A stretch of 64,000 nucleotides of DNA from positions 62,001 through 126,000 of the forward strand of contig JAJUPC010000230.1 of the NCBI GenBank assembly GCA_023614405.1, in the 5' to 3' direction. Below are positions 21,286 to 33,684 of the stretch, piece by piece. Source of the DNA: Avena insularis. Taxonomy: Eukaryota > Streptophyta > Magnoliopsida > Poales > Poaceae. Position 1 is the first letter of the stretch; each line of letters starts with the position of its first letter. The notes under the pieces are model-generated. The model was not told where the DNA came from and did not search any database. It was given only the letters and a program-made list of their open reading frames with translations. The position numbers were made by a program, and so were the translations under genes.

Positions 21286-21449
21286 CTCCCTCCATTTCAA
21301 AATATAAGATGTTTTAGGTATATAAAGAAAATAAATTTAGACTTATTTTAGTATATAGGTTCACTTAACTTTAGAATAAATCTATATACTAAAAGAAGCC
21401 TAATTTTTTTCATAAACCTAAAACATCTTATATTTTTAAACGGAGGAAG
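21286..21449. mobile_element. Stowaway MITE
   Basis: A 164-bp AT-rich element starts CTCCCTCCATTTCAAAATAT and ends TATTTTTAAACGGAGGAAG, with TA at 21284-21285 and 21450-21451. Its arms share the AAACATCTTAT / ATAAGATGTTTT inverted phrase. Confidence 0.88.
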
Positions 21450-21990
21450 TAGATGGTAAAGTAATTTGACATTGTAATTGTTCTTCATTTTTAATAATCA
21501 GCAACTTGCCACCAGTACCTACTGTTTACAATCAAGGACACTGCTACTGAACGATGACTTTCCAATTATGAAATCGTTCAGCGACGGATCGTCGGTCGTA
21601 CCTTTTCGCATCTCACTATATGCTAGCTAGACTTAATTAGTACCGTCGGCCAAATCTAACGATGGGTGGATGGCCGTGTGTTGGCGTGTCTTGCCGACCG
21701 AACGCGAGTCCGACCTCGACATCGAAAGGCCGATCATTCACACGTGTGATGCACATTGCCATGATTTTTTTTTATATTTTATCTTTTCAAATGGACAGAA
21801 CTTTAGAATAAAGCAGGCCTCACTTCCCGCTCTCAAAACATCACCTTCGCCAGGTGTCGTCTTTTTTCCTTGCAAATCATGCAAGAACCTGTCCGTGACA
21901 CATGTCGTGATTAGGGACGAAAGCCATGTGAATTCCGAGATTTTATTGTTGGACCTAACGGGGCTACACTATTAACAATGCACCCCTATG
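21450..21990. other. Gene-free stretch
   Basis: No gene or repeat is recognised. A short plus-strand frame at 21670-21975 has no domain-like features. Confidence 0.3.
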
Positions 21991-23405
21991 CACACGGGTG
22001 AATCGACCCATCTCAAATCGTCTTCCCAACCATCTGCGAGTGAGAGTGGGAATGGGAGGAGTTCCCGAGACCGACTCGTCTCGTCCCTCCTCCCGCGGGC
22101 GAAGGGGCGGGTCTCCCTGCGTCGCCCTCCTCCAGGCACCCCTCCTTTCCCCGACGTCGTCGACGCGCACCATCGGACAAAGCCCACGCGCGGTCGGCAG
22201 CGACGAGCCTTCTTCTTCTCGGCGGTGGCAGGGTGCGCAGGGCGCCTATGCTGGCGGCGGCGGGCCATGGTGGGTTTGGCAGGGTGCTGAGAGGCGGGAT
22301 GTGGCGGATCTGACTTCTCCGAGCGGCGTGGCGGCGGGCGGGGCGCAGGTGCCACCGGCGGTGTGCTCCGCAGGGCCCGATCTGGGCCATGCGGGCCCTG
22401 TCCAGGGACCTCGATAACCAGCAAGGTGGTGGGTGGCAGACGACCTTCCTGGCTGTGGCGTGGCCAGGACACCGGATATGGGCTGGGCGGGCCTAGGTCG
22501 GGTGGTCGCCTGACAAATCCTGCCCAGGGTGGCCAGGGGCGGTACGGAGGTGCCGTGTTCGTCCCTCCTCGCCCTTGTGGGCCCAGGTGGTGATCCTCAG
22601 ACCAGCAGTGGACCGGTAATCCCGGATGAGCATGGTGGAGAGAGCGTTGATGCTTGGTGGCGGGGATTTGCACTGGCAGTGGATCCACTGGTGGGCGGAG
22701 AGGTAGGGACTAGTGTTAGGGTCGGCTGCGACGGTGACACCCTTGCTGTAGTGTGGCGGTAGGGCTTCACGAGTCCATTTGGGCTCGGCCAGACCAGAGA
22801 GGGCCTGGTTTGCCCCCGCTTCTACATCCGGTCGGTTATCGCCTTCCGACGGTGGAGGTAGTTCCCTCCCGCGTGTCATTGTACCGTCGACCCTCGCCAG
22901 AGTTTCTTCTTCTCGGTCGTTCCAGCCTCACATTGTGGGTCATGGTGAGACGACGGTGGTGACTACAAGACCGTGGTGGCGTGTGTTGGTGGCCTTCGAG
23001 CTAGTGGAGCTTCGAAGCATCCGGGAGTGTGGTTTTTTTAGGGGTCGGGAGAAATCCTTGTCGTCTTGACACCAACGTGGTGACTCTTGCGGGTGTCGCT
23101 ATCCTTCTTGAAGGGCGTCGGGTGTATCTCTTCCCCATCTCTCATAGCGTATCAGGGGAAACCCTAGGACTCATCCAGGAAGCAGCATCGTCGTCGCTTC
23201 CTTTTTGAAGGTGTTGCTTGATATGCGATGCTTCAGAGAGGCTAGGAGAGGGGTGGAAATTCTCTGGTGGGCGCAATGGTTGCGGGTAACCCTCGTTTTC
23301 GTCGAGCCACTATCGTCGGCTTTGTTTTATCTTTTTTTTTCCTTTAGACGTTGTGCTGTCTGACACAACGACGGTATCAATCGTGGTTGCTATATTAATA
23401 TAGCT
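21991..23405 (+). mobile_element. Probable noncoding LINE-like retroelement copy
   Basis: This is a long GC-rich block rich in GGCGG and GTGG phrases and with no stable frame. It moves through CAGGGGAAACCCTAG and a T-rich TTTTATCTTTTTTTTTCC patch to a GTTGCTATATTAATATAGC end. That order resembles the 3' non-coding ends of Triticeae LINEs, which often finish in TTAATATA. No target duplication was located and no reverse transcriptase is visible, so the class is tentative and the left boundary approximate. Confidence 0.4.
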
Positions 23406-24228
23406 CGGGGCATGATGCGTGTTTCGAGGAGAGTTGGAATGGAAGCTTCGATTGTACACATTTCGATAAAATGCATGCGGTTGATTTCTGTTTGCACATG
23501 ATTAGAATAACAAATTCTGTAGGACTTCTTCCATGTGACAAATGACAAAAACACAAAATCCATTTGGTATTGAAAGAACTATACACACTACGGAAGGGCA
23601 AAAATCATGTGTGATCAAAATAAGAGGAAAAACAAAACACTGTCAGTTGGCATCCGCAAGTCCTATTTATTTAACTTGTTAGTTCATTATTTTTAAAAAC
23701 ACAAATTTTATTAAATTAGAGTATTAATAAACGGTTTTACGCGGGATTAAGTGGTGTGCCGCTTACAACCCTAGTCATCACTCTCCCCCTTCGTTCGTTG
23801 TGCTTGGTAGTGGTAGCAGGCATCCTGCGGTGAACGATCGAATCAGATCAAAAAATAGAAAAGGAACAATCACAAGAGAGGACAATGATGTTAACCTGGA
23901 CGTCTTTGATCGGCCTTTGCACATGTTTAATCATAAACTTAATGGAATAGAGTTTGAAAGCTAAATAGGTCTTTGCACATGTTTAATTTATGCTTACTTT
24001 CCATATAAAATATAAAAATATCTTAAGGAAAGACATAAAACGAAGAAGTGAGTCTTTCAAGTCAAGGACATGAAACTAAGAAGTAGCCCAAAGTAGAAAG
24101 GCATAAAAATCCCATGCCATTAATAGGAAAGATTTTTCCAATAATTCTATAGATTGATCTAAGTATTCTTGAAGGTTTCTTTTACCTCTCATTTGTTTAA
24201 ACATAAGTCTACTTATTATTGACCATGT
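23406..24228. other. Gene-free AT-rich stretch
   Basis: No gene, known transposon end or strong repeat is seen. The phrase TCTTTGCACATGTTTAAT occurs twice (near 23930 and 23972). Confidence 0.3.
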
Positions 24229-24425
24229 TTACCTCTCACTCGTCGTCGTCCTCCGGCATGCGGTAGGGAAGGGTGTGCATGTTGCCCGGGAAGGGAAGAT
24301 GACACAGAAGTTGGTGAAGACGTTGTAGGTTGTGAATGCGATGAATTCGCATCCACACCAGAAAACCTGCCCGAGGAGTGCGAACACGTCGAAGGGGTTG
24401 GCGAAGTGCACGTACAGGCCGATCT
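24229..24425 (-). pseudogene. Unrecognised coding-like fragment, 3' half, cut by the Copia insertion
   Basis: A minus-strand frame runs from the target duplication to a stop at 24229-24231. It includes the hydrophobic phrase GLYVHFANPFDVFALLGQVF and a Cys/Phe-rich continuation, ending in Arg/Thr-rich residues. It lines up in frame with the fragment at 32734-32957 if the Copia element and one GATCT copy are ignored. The product is not recognised. The composition suggests a membrane or buried segment of a real former gene rather than chance. Two other frames are also open here, so the coding claim is moderate. Confidence 0.4.
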
Positions 24426-26120
24426 TGTAGGGTTCGTAGCATAGAAAACAAATTTTTTCCTACGATAGGAACATCTATGTACCAAGATCTATCTACTAGA
24501 TACAAGCAACGGGTGGATATACATCCATAGAATACATACCCTCGAAGACCGAATAGCGTTAACGAGGTTGTACTCGTGGATGATGTAGACGAACGCTTGC
24601 CGATCTCAAGATCGTGATGAAGTCCATCTGGTCCAGCCGGTCCAGCACGATCAAGTCCAGCACCTCAAAGCAGTGGTGCATCCGTGATCGCACACACGTA
24701 CGGGTACCCCGACAACCTCCGCGCCCTCGCTCCAGCGAAGCAGCGGAAGCAACAAATCCTTCCAGAAAAAGCCACCGAGAACATGTATCTCGCTATTCCG
24801 AGACCATGGGGAATTCTAAAGGGGGGAGAGAGATCCTTCGCGAGGAGGTGTGGTTTGAGAGGAGGAGAGGGGGGCCTTTTATAGGGGAGAGGGGGCACCC
24901 AAGGGGCATGGCGCCCAGCCATGGGGCTGCCCCCACCTCTTCCACATTCATGTGGATGGATCTCCCACCCAAAATGAAAAGCCTCCACTCCCATGAAAAA
25001 GCCTCCACTCAAAAATCCACTCGCATGCATTAAATTTCCACCAAATTTAATGCAAGCTCTCATTTAAATAAAACTCTTTTATTTATTTATTTAGAATTTT
25101 GTTAATTACTTTAATTAATAAACATTCACATAAAACCCCTTACAACATTTCAATTTCACATGTAGAACCAGTTTCAGCAATTTCAACCGAAACAGTTTCG
25201 GTGTCTAGTGAAATAAATTCCTGCGCTTTTATTTTCTTTTTCTGGCATATCATTTGCTCTGAATGGTGTCGGTATCCCTTAAGTGTGTCACCCTACGGTT
25301 CGCGAATAATGCGGACATGATCGAGACCCTTCTCCGATCAATAATCAGTAGCGGGACCTGGAGATCCATACTGACTCTCACACATTCAACGATGACTTCT
25401 GTGATCGTGTGAACCTTTTTACGCTAGTATCTTAATCCCTTTGTTTCACGATATATTACATGTCCGAAATTCGATCATCGGTATCTCCATACCTAGTTTG
25501 ATCGCGTTACCGACATGCACTCTTTTCTCGTTCCCGTGATATAACATTCTAGTGATCAAATCACTTGCTTGCAAGCTAACCAATGTGATATCACCGAGAG
25601 GGCCCAGAGTATATCTATCCGTCATCGGGATGAACAAATTCCACTCTTGATCCATGGGTCTCAACATAACACTTTAGTAGTTCTGAAGCCATCTTTATAA
25701 TCACCCAGTTACGGTGTGACGTTTGATGTCATCGATAAACTCTTCCGGTGTTAGTGATTGACATGATCTCATGGTCTAAGGATTAGGATCACTTCGTAAG
25801 TTGTTATAGCAATATAAACTCAATGACTTTGATCGTAATGCTATACTTCGGATGAATGTTCATCACATCATTACACTAATGTTGTGACCTCGTTATTAAC
25901 AACATCCAATGTCCATGATCAGGAAACTTTGATCATCATGTTAATCAACGAGCTAGTTTATAAGAGAGGCATAAATAGAAACTTTCTTTTTGTTTATTAA
26001 ACACACATGTATTAACGTTTCCGTATTAATACAATTATAGCATGCAAAATAAACATTTATCATAAATAAGGAATACGATAATAACCACTTTATTATTGCC
26101 TCTCGGGCATATTTCCTTCA
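24426..26120 (-). repeat. 3' LTR of the Copia element
   Basis: On the minus strand it runs TGAAGGAAATATGCCC...CCCTACA, 1695 bp. It differs from the other LTR by scattered substitutions and small indels, so the insertion is not recent. Confidence 0.92.
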
Positions 26121-27499
26121 GTCTCCCACTTGCACTAGAGACAATAATCTAGTTTGAAAACTTTGTGTATTGAACACCTATAGCTTTCCGGTGTTCCAAA
26201 TACGTAATTGCAAGTGGTTAACATAATCTACGGATCTGACACTTTCAGGTCCGTGTGTATTTGCATGTCTTTACGTCTTCACGCATCACTCATTCTCCAA
26301 TGAGATGGCATTGTATAAATTTGGTCTTTTGGTGAGACCTTTAGTTCCTTGGGGTTAAAACACGTCGATACTATTGTCACACAATATATCTTTAGTGTTA
26401 GCTTCGCTGAACCACACCTTAGTTTGATAACAAACTACTTGACACAAATTCCCTCCTTTGCTGCTACTATAGCAGTCATATACTTAGCCTTTTGTTGTAG
26501 TATTCGTCACAATGTCTTAACTTTGGAACTCTTCCAAATCCATCATGGAATCTCCTTTCCATTACATTGTGCCACCCATAGTTTAAATTAAGATAAACTT
26601 AATTTGTATCTTGTGACAAAACTAGTATCAATGTAACTCTTTACAATGAATTATTTGTAATTGTTTGTCACCTCTACACAAATATATTCTTAGTTCTTCC
26701 AAAAGATCATAAGAATATCCTTACTATCATCCAATGATCATTTTATGATTCATTCTGGTATATGCTCATAACACTTAGAGCATAGGACATATCTGGATGT
26801 GTACATATCATGGTATGATTGATCAAAACATTCTCGTGATTTCACTCATCAAGTGTCAAAGCACTTGAATCTTGTTTCACTTATCAAGTGTCGATACACT
26901 TGAATCTTGATTCAATTTCTTTCCATGCGACAAGAACCATTTCTAGTCGTTTCTATATTGAACTCCTTCAATATCTCATATATGTACGTTTGGCATAAAC
27001 ATATTAGCATCACAGTCTATCCACTATAGACATTCATGCTAAATATTCGGGTTTTGCCTAAGTCTTTCATCGAAATGAAATTCTTAACCTTTGTCAATAA
27101 AATATACATCATTTCTAATCAACAAGATGTCATCCACATAATGTATTAGAAATGTGTCTCAGCGCTCCCACTTAATTTCTTGCAAATGCAAGCATCTTCA
27201 TCGTCTCCGGATGAAAACTCCTTTTCATCACGGTGAAGATTCCAACTCCGCGATGCTTACTTCAACCATTGAAGTTTGCATGCCCTTTTAGCATCCTTTG
27301 AATTTAACAAAACCCTTTGGACCATGTCATGTACACGTCCTAGGTAACCATTCTATTAGAAGAACTTTGTTTTGTTTATTCATCTATCATATACCAAATT
27401 ATATGTAGTGGTTGCTACTTTAATCCGTCCAGACTAAATATCGCTATGAAAGATCAAATCTTGTCATAGTCAACTCCTTGAACATTGTCATAAAATACT

Positions 27500-27751
27500 T
27501 TACGACATGTCGACTATTTCATAGATTTGAAACATCCATGTCTGTTTCTTTATAGATCCAAATACGACCAATAGGTTTTTACACCTTTTCGGAGGGTCTT
27601 CCAAGTTCAAAACTTGATTTCTCGTGTATGGAACTATCACGGATTTTATGGCTTCAAGCCATTTGACGGAGTCAGGGCCCATCATCGCTTCTTTGTATGT
27701 AGTCGGTTCATCATTGTCAAACAATAATGATTTACTCTCAAATCTCAGCAT
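27500..27751 (-). pseudogene. Copia reverse transcriptase fragment
   Basis: The phrase EPTTYKEAMMGPDSVKWLEA, followed by a WxLxxPP-like stretch and a Lys-rich GSIKKQT piece, matches the start of the Copia reverse transcriptase domain (RVT_2). The frame is short and shifts soon after, and neighbouring gag, protease and integrase parts are not readable as open frames. Confidence 0.75.
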
Positions 27752-30700
27752 TTGATTTGATTATCTGACCGACTTGGTTCAATAAGAACTTAGATCTCCG
27801 TGACCACAACCTTTGAGGCACATAAGCTATGAGCATTATGGCAGCCTTCGGAACGATTTCCGGCGCTGCGCAACTCAGCACATTTAGCTATGGTTCGTTA
27901 ACCTTATCAAAGTTCTATTGTCCTCCCACTTAACTTTTACGAAAAATTCCTTCTCCAAGAAACTTCATGTTTCAAGCGACAAACCCTTTTGTCCTTGGTG
28001 TTATGAAGGAATAACCAATTATTATTTGAAATAACCTACAAAGACATGCTCATCCGACTTCGGTTGTAAACATCTTACTTATGTTTAGCATACCGAAATT
28101 TAAGAAATGACAACTTGGGTTTTACCCCAAACCATAACTTCCATGGTGTCATTTCAACGGATCAAGATGGAGCTCTTTTCAGTGTAAAAGCGGTAGTCTC
28201 TAAAGCTTTAATCTTTTAAAACATAATGGCAGTTTTATCAATAACACCTTTGATCCAACCATGTCAAACAAGGTTTCATTACAAATCTCAAACACTCCAT
28301 ATTCCTATGGTGTTTCGAGATATGTAAATCTAGGTGTTTTGCTAAACTGGCAACTCAAATAAATCCCTTTATGATAAAATCATAATTCATTTATTTTCTT
28401 GTTCCACTTGTAACTCAAACAAATTCCTTATGATAAAATCATAAACCATTTATTTTCTTGTTACAATGATTTTCCACTTCATCTTGAAAGTCTTTGAAAC
28501 GTTTTTCAAATATTTCATACTTCTTTCTCATTAAGTGAATATTCACTCAAATTTCCAGGGAAAGCATATGAAGCTGAAATCCATCGCTTACGACTATACA
28601 TAATGGACTACATACATCGATATGTATAAGTTCCAATAATTTAGTCGTTCGTTCTTCTTTGGCCTTTGAACGAAGTTTTAATTATCCCGAGGAAAGTCTC
28701 ACAAGCGTCACTTGATCAAATCAAAGACTCCAAAAATCCATGAATATGGAGATTCTTCATGTTTTCTTTCCAATATAATTTAAACGGCGATGTCACTTCG
28801 TAAGTGATCTTTCAATCATTTGTCTTGCGATATTTTAGCATTAGGTTTTATGGATGTGATTTCTCCAACTAGATTTGTAAATCATCCATCTTATATGGAA
28901 TACGGTAGTTATTTGAACAACGTTTGTTCTCATAATACCTGATTCAAATAACAATTATTATAACAAATCTTGAAGTCAAGCTTTGATGTCAACGAGAAAT
29001 ACAAACAACGGTTTGTTTGTTTTCGATGAACATCATCACATATTCTCTTGCTAGTTAATTAGGCCATTGTGGTTTATGAATTGCGTTGTTCCGTATGAAA
29101 TTTCATAGCAACCAATTCGGTATCCAATACCCAAGAACCACATTGTTTAACAAGCAAAGAATACAACCATAACTTGTATATCATCTATATACCTAAATTG
29201 GATATTTCCAATCTTTTCTTTTCTGCCAAGTATATTTTATAGATTCTCTTCCAGCATTTCCTTTTTCCTTTTAAAAGAATCTATCAACATCAACAGTGGC
29301 GCCATATACATGACACATAGTCGAAAGCGTGTATATTCAAATAATAATACCTTTGGACTTGCACTTTGAAGTAGATCACCATCATCAAAATGATCGGTAT
29401 TCTTTCAAAAACTATTCTTTAGTAATCTTTTAGTGTAGTAAACATTTTACATATATATTCTATTCACCCTTATCATGATGACATTCATGATCAAGCTACT
29501 GTAGCTTATAAAGGTGAATCGTGAGTATAACATTACTTTCCAAAACCCTTTTGGATGATTAGGATGTCTAGCATCTCCAACCTTCATAAATTCTCATCCA
29601 ATATGAGAAAGTATATTATACTCTATCATATTGCAACCGAAACATTGTTTCAGATAACGTTATATCTGCCACACATGATGGTTTCTGAAATAATTCTTTC
29701 AGCTCCTAGATAAACTTGATATTAAAACAATCAAGAATCATGGAGGAAAACATGATACTTAAGATACTAACACTGGAATTGTTACTCTCGATTTAATACC
29801 AATTATTAAATTTCACAGAGTAAATAGAATTTTGCTGAAAGTTTGAAATAGGACTTTAAACTTTAGATTGACACTCAACACAATACGATACCAGTTCGTA
29901 AAGTATATATCCAGAATTCTATAGTTCTATTATCTCAATTACAACTATGCATAAGGTGGTGAACGAATGCCAATGACTACAACAAATTATACAAATTCAC
30001 TTTGATTTAATTTATGATAAATTGAGTTCTACTAATCCAAATTAGAAATAAACTCCCACTCAAAAACGACATCCCTCGTGCCTTTTTGGTGATTACATGA
30101 ACCAAATCCACTACACCAAGTCCGATCATCACGTGAGTTGGCGTAGCTTCAAAGGCGAGCATCCATATGGTCATCATATCAAAACATATGACTCATGCTT
30201 AACCTTTCGGTCTGTGTTCCGAGGCCATGTCTGTACATGCTAGGATCGCCAAGTAAGAACCTTAGTATTCGCGTGTGTAACTGTCTTACACCCGAGATAT
30301 GCTCGTGGATTCAAGTACACCCGATCATCACGTGATGTCTTGAAGCGACAAAACATTGTCGGTGCATACTTAAGGAAGAACACATTTTTATCTTGATATC
30401 TAAATGAGGGATCATCTTATTATGCTAATAAAACGCCAAACAAGCAATATAAGATGCTATCAAACATCACATGTTTATTAGTGGAATGATATGGTTCCCG
30501 CATATGATCTCTACCATGTGCACCGTGGTATGATCTCTATCATACCTTTATGTGTAAGGCCAAGGACTATGGAACTTACACGCTATGTGTGTTGTAAGAG
30601 TATCGTCTCATACTTCTACTTACAACATCACCATATCATAACACTAGCCCAGTAACAATCTAAACTAGACGCCTCTAATTTATCCATTGCAAGTTTTACG

Positions 30701-31022
30701 TGGCTTAGGGCTTTCGAAGATAGAACCGTTCTTATCTACGAACATGAACCACAACGAGTATATCCAAATTGTTGACAACTCGTTGCAAATTAGATATGAC
30801 TATAGTAGGAGAGACAGACACCCGCTAGCCACTTATGCAAAACTAGTTCCATGTCAAGCGTGGAACAGGTCTCATGTGCGAGGATATGTAAAGTTTGTCC
30901 GGGCCGCTTCATCCCACTATGCCACCAATATCCAAAGTACAACTAAGAAGCAATAAAATGATCATCATCGCCCACATACTTATATGTGTACTACCCGTGC
31001 AAAGCATCTACGCATAGATCCG

Positions 31023-31034
31023 GCTCTGATACCA
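31023..31034 (-). other. Primer-binding site of the Copia element
   Basis: TGGTATCAGAGC on the minus strand, one base beyond the 5' LTR, matches the 3' end complement of plant initiator tRNA-Met. Confidence 0.9.
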
Positions 31035-31035
31035 C

Positions 31036-32728
31036 TGTAGGGTTCGCAGCATAGAAAACAAAAACATTCCTACGATGGGAACATCTATGTACCAAGATCT
31101 ATCTACTAGATACAAGCAACGGGTGGATATACATCCATAGAATACATACCCTCGAAGACCGAATAGCGTTAACGAGGTTGTACTCGTGGATGATGTAGAC
31201 GAACGCTTGCCGATCTCAAGATCGTGATGAAGTCCATCTGGTCCAGCCGGTCCAGCACGATCAAGTCCAGCACCTCAAAGCAGTGGTGCATCCGTGATCG
31301 CACACACGTACGGGTACCCCGACAACCTCCGCGCCCTCGCTCCAGCGAAGCAGCGGAAGCAACAAATCCTTCTAGAAAAAGCCACCGAGAACATGTATCT
31401 CGCTGATCCGAGACCATGGGGAATTCTAAAGGGGGAGAGAGATCCTTCGCGAGGAGGTGTGGTTTGAGAGGAGGAGAGGGGGGCCTTTTATAGGGGAGAG
31501 GGGGGCACCCAAGGGGCATGGCGCCCAGCCATGGGGCTGCCCCCACCTATTCCACATTCATGTGGGTGGAGCTCCCACTCAAAATGAAAAGCCTCCACTC
31601 CCATTAAAAAGCCTCCACTCAAAAATCCACTCACATGCATTAAATTTCCACCAAATTTAATGCAATCTCTCATTTAAATAAAACTCTTTTATTTATTTAT
31701 TCAGAATTTTGTTAATTACTTTAATTAACAAACATTCACATAAAACCCCTTACAACATTTCAATTTCACATGCAGAACCAGTTTGACAATTTCAGCAAAA
31801 GCAGTTTGATTGTCTACTGAAATAAATTCCTGCGCTTTCCTTTTCTTTTTCTGGCATATCATTTGCTCCGAATGGTGTCGGTATCCCTTAAGTGTGTCAC
31901 CCTACGGTTCGCGAATAATGCGGACATGATCGAGACCCTTCTCCGATCAATAATCAGTAGCAGGACCTGGAGATCCATACCGACTCCCACACATTCAATG
32001 ATGACTTCTGTGATCGTGTGAACCTTTTTACGCTAGTATCTTAATCTCTTTGTTTCACGATATATTACATGTCCGAGATTCGATCATCGGTATCTCCATA
32101 CCTAGTTTGATCTCGTTACCGACATGCACTCTTTTCTCGTTCCCGTGATATAACATTCTAGTGATCAAATCACTTGCTTGCAAGCTAACCAATGTGATAT
32201 CACCGAGAGGGCCCAGAGTATATCTATCCGTCATCGGGATGAACAAATTCCACTCTTGATCCATGGGTCTCAACATAACACTTTAGTAGTTCTGAAGCCA
32301 TCTTTATAATCACCCAGTTACGTGTGATGTTTGATGTCATCGAGAAACTCTTCCGGTGTTAGTGATTGACATGATCTCATGGTCTAAGGATTAGGATCAC
32401 TTCGTAAGTTGTTATAGCAATATAAACTCAATGACTTTGATCGTAATGCTATACTTCAGATGAATGTTCATCACATCATTACACTAATGTTGTGACCTTG
32501 TTATTAACAACATCCAATGTCCATGATCAGGAAACTTTGATCATCATGTTAATCAACGAGCTAGTTTATAAGAGAGGCATAACTAGGAACTTCCTTTTTG
32601 TTTATTAAACACATATGTATTAATGTTTCCGTATTAATACAATTATAGCATGCAAAATAAACATTTATCATAAATAAGGAATACGATAATAACCACTTTA
32701 TTATTGCCTCTCGGGCATATTCCCTTCA
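31036..32728 (-). repeat. 5' LTR of the Copia element
   Basis: On the minus strand it reads TGAAGGGAATATGCCC...CCCTACA, 1693 bp, closely matching the LTR at 24426-26120. Confidence 0.92.
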
Positions 32729-32733
32729 GATCT

Positions 32734-32957
32734 CCAAGTCGGTGTTGCCGTCGTAGTACCGCTTGAGCCTGAACATGCGTGGGGAGCCCCTAGGGAGGTG
32801 GAGGTAGCCGGCAGAGAGGAAGAAAATGCGCTAGTTCCGTTGGACCCCTCCACCTTGAGATCGCCCACACATGCAGTTCATTCTCGACGATGACACCACC
32901 GAACTGCTGCTCGGGCGTGGTGGGTGGGCGACGGAAGGTGGGGCCGTTGAATTGCAT
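32734..32957 (-). pseudogene. Unrecognised coding-like fragment, 5' half, cut by the Copia insertion
   Basis: A minus-strand ATG at 32957 opens a frame starting MQFNGPTFRRPPTTPEQQFG. It loses register near 32840. One frame over, it continues with a segment rich in aromatic and Arg residues, including GSPRMFRLKRYYDGNTDLEI, up to the GATCT target site. It would then join the fragment ending at 24229. The product is unknown. The gene was already frameshifted, or was hit after insertion; either way it is broken. Confidence 0.4.
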
Positions 32958-33684
32958 GGTTGCGACTAGCGGGTGACGGCTGAAGAAGATGCGGTGGCGG
33001 GCTGGCGGCTGAAGAGAGAGGAGGGTGAGAGGTGTGCGGATATTGGGAAGAAATGGTGCCATTATATAGGGGCGGTCGTTGCAAACCCTAGTGTGAAGAG
33101 AGAGGAGGGTGATAGGTGTGTGGTGGCGTTTGGTCTCCGTCGAGCAGCCAAAGCCGCCGCAGAGCATTCAAAGCGGAGGGACGGGTTATCCAAGCGGCGA
33201 GCAGAGCATCCATCGGCGTGTGCATCGATGGGTTATCCAAGCGGTGGGACGGTAAGGCTGCATCGGCGCGTGCATGTAATGCCTAAAACGTTGTCATGCT
33301 GTGACGCTGCGTGCAATTGCCAGGCTGCGACGCTGCGTTCAATAGCCAGGCTACGACGGGCATGCTGCATGGCGCATGCATGGCAAAGGCGCTGGAAAAG
33401 AGGGCAACAGTGACGGGCGGTGGGCACAGAGGCGTGACTGCCACGAGCAGAGGCATAAACAGGCCCGTTGGACGATGCATGGACGACCCAGCGGAACCAG
33501 AAGTGACTCGCTGGAATAAAAAACGTCAGCCAATCACGTCGAAGAAACTGGTCTCTCGCGGATCGCTCATGATTCCTCCTAGAAGACCATATTGCACGGC
33601 GGGAGTTTAGCGCACAGCGTCAGATGAACGGTCGAGGTTGGTCGTTAGGGTTAGCTTCCCTCACACAGAATCCTTCTAAAAGAA
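32958..33684. repeat. GC-rich stretch with short internal duplications
   Basis: GAAGAGAGAGGAGGGTGA(G/T)AGGTGTG occurs twice (near 33011 and 33095). GGGTTATCCAAGCGG occurs twice (near 33182 and 33230). A 28-bp unit GCTG(T/C)GACGCTGCGT(G/T)CAAT(T/A)GCCAG is tandem near 33299-33354. Several short frames overlap but none is convincing as a gene. Confidence 0.5.

Larger units (their letters stand above)
24426..32728 (-). mobile_element. Complete but decayed Copia retrotransposon (Angela/WIS-like)
   Basis: Two similar LTRs frame the element: 24426-26120 (3' LTR) and 31036-32728 (5' LTR), about 1.69 kb each. A perfect duplication, GATCT, lies at 24421-24425 and 32729-32733. The primer-binding site next to the 5' LTR reads TGGTATCAGAGC on the minus strand, complementary to initiator methionine tRNA. 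The purine-rich tract beside the 3' LTR reads AAGTGGGAGAC. The interior of 4.9 kb is AT-rich and full of stops, with traces of a Copia polyprotein. It is a dead copy. Confidence 0.93.

Noticed and set aside
22000..22900. Several overlapping frames of 70-240 codons on both strands
   Set aside because: All are open because the block is GC-rich; no frame is preferred and no domain is seen.
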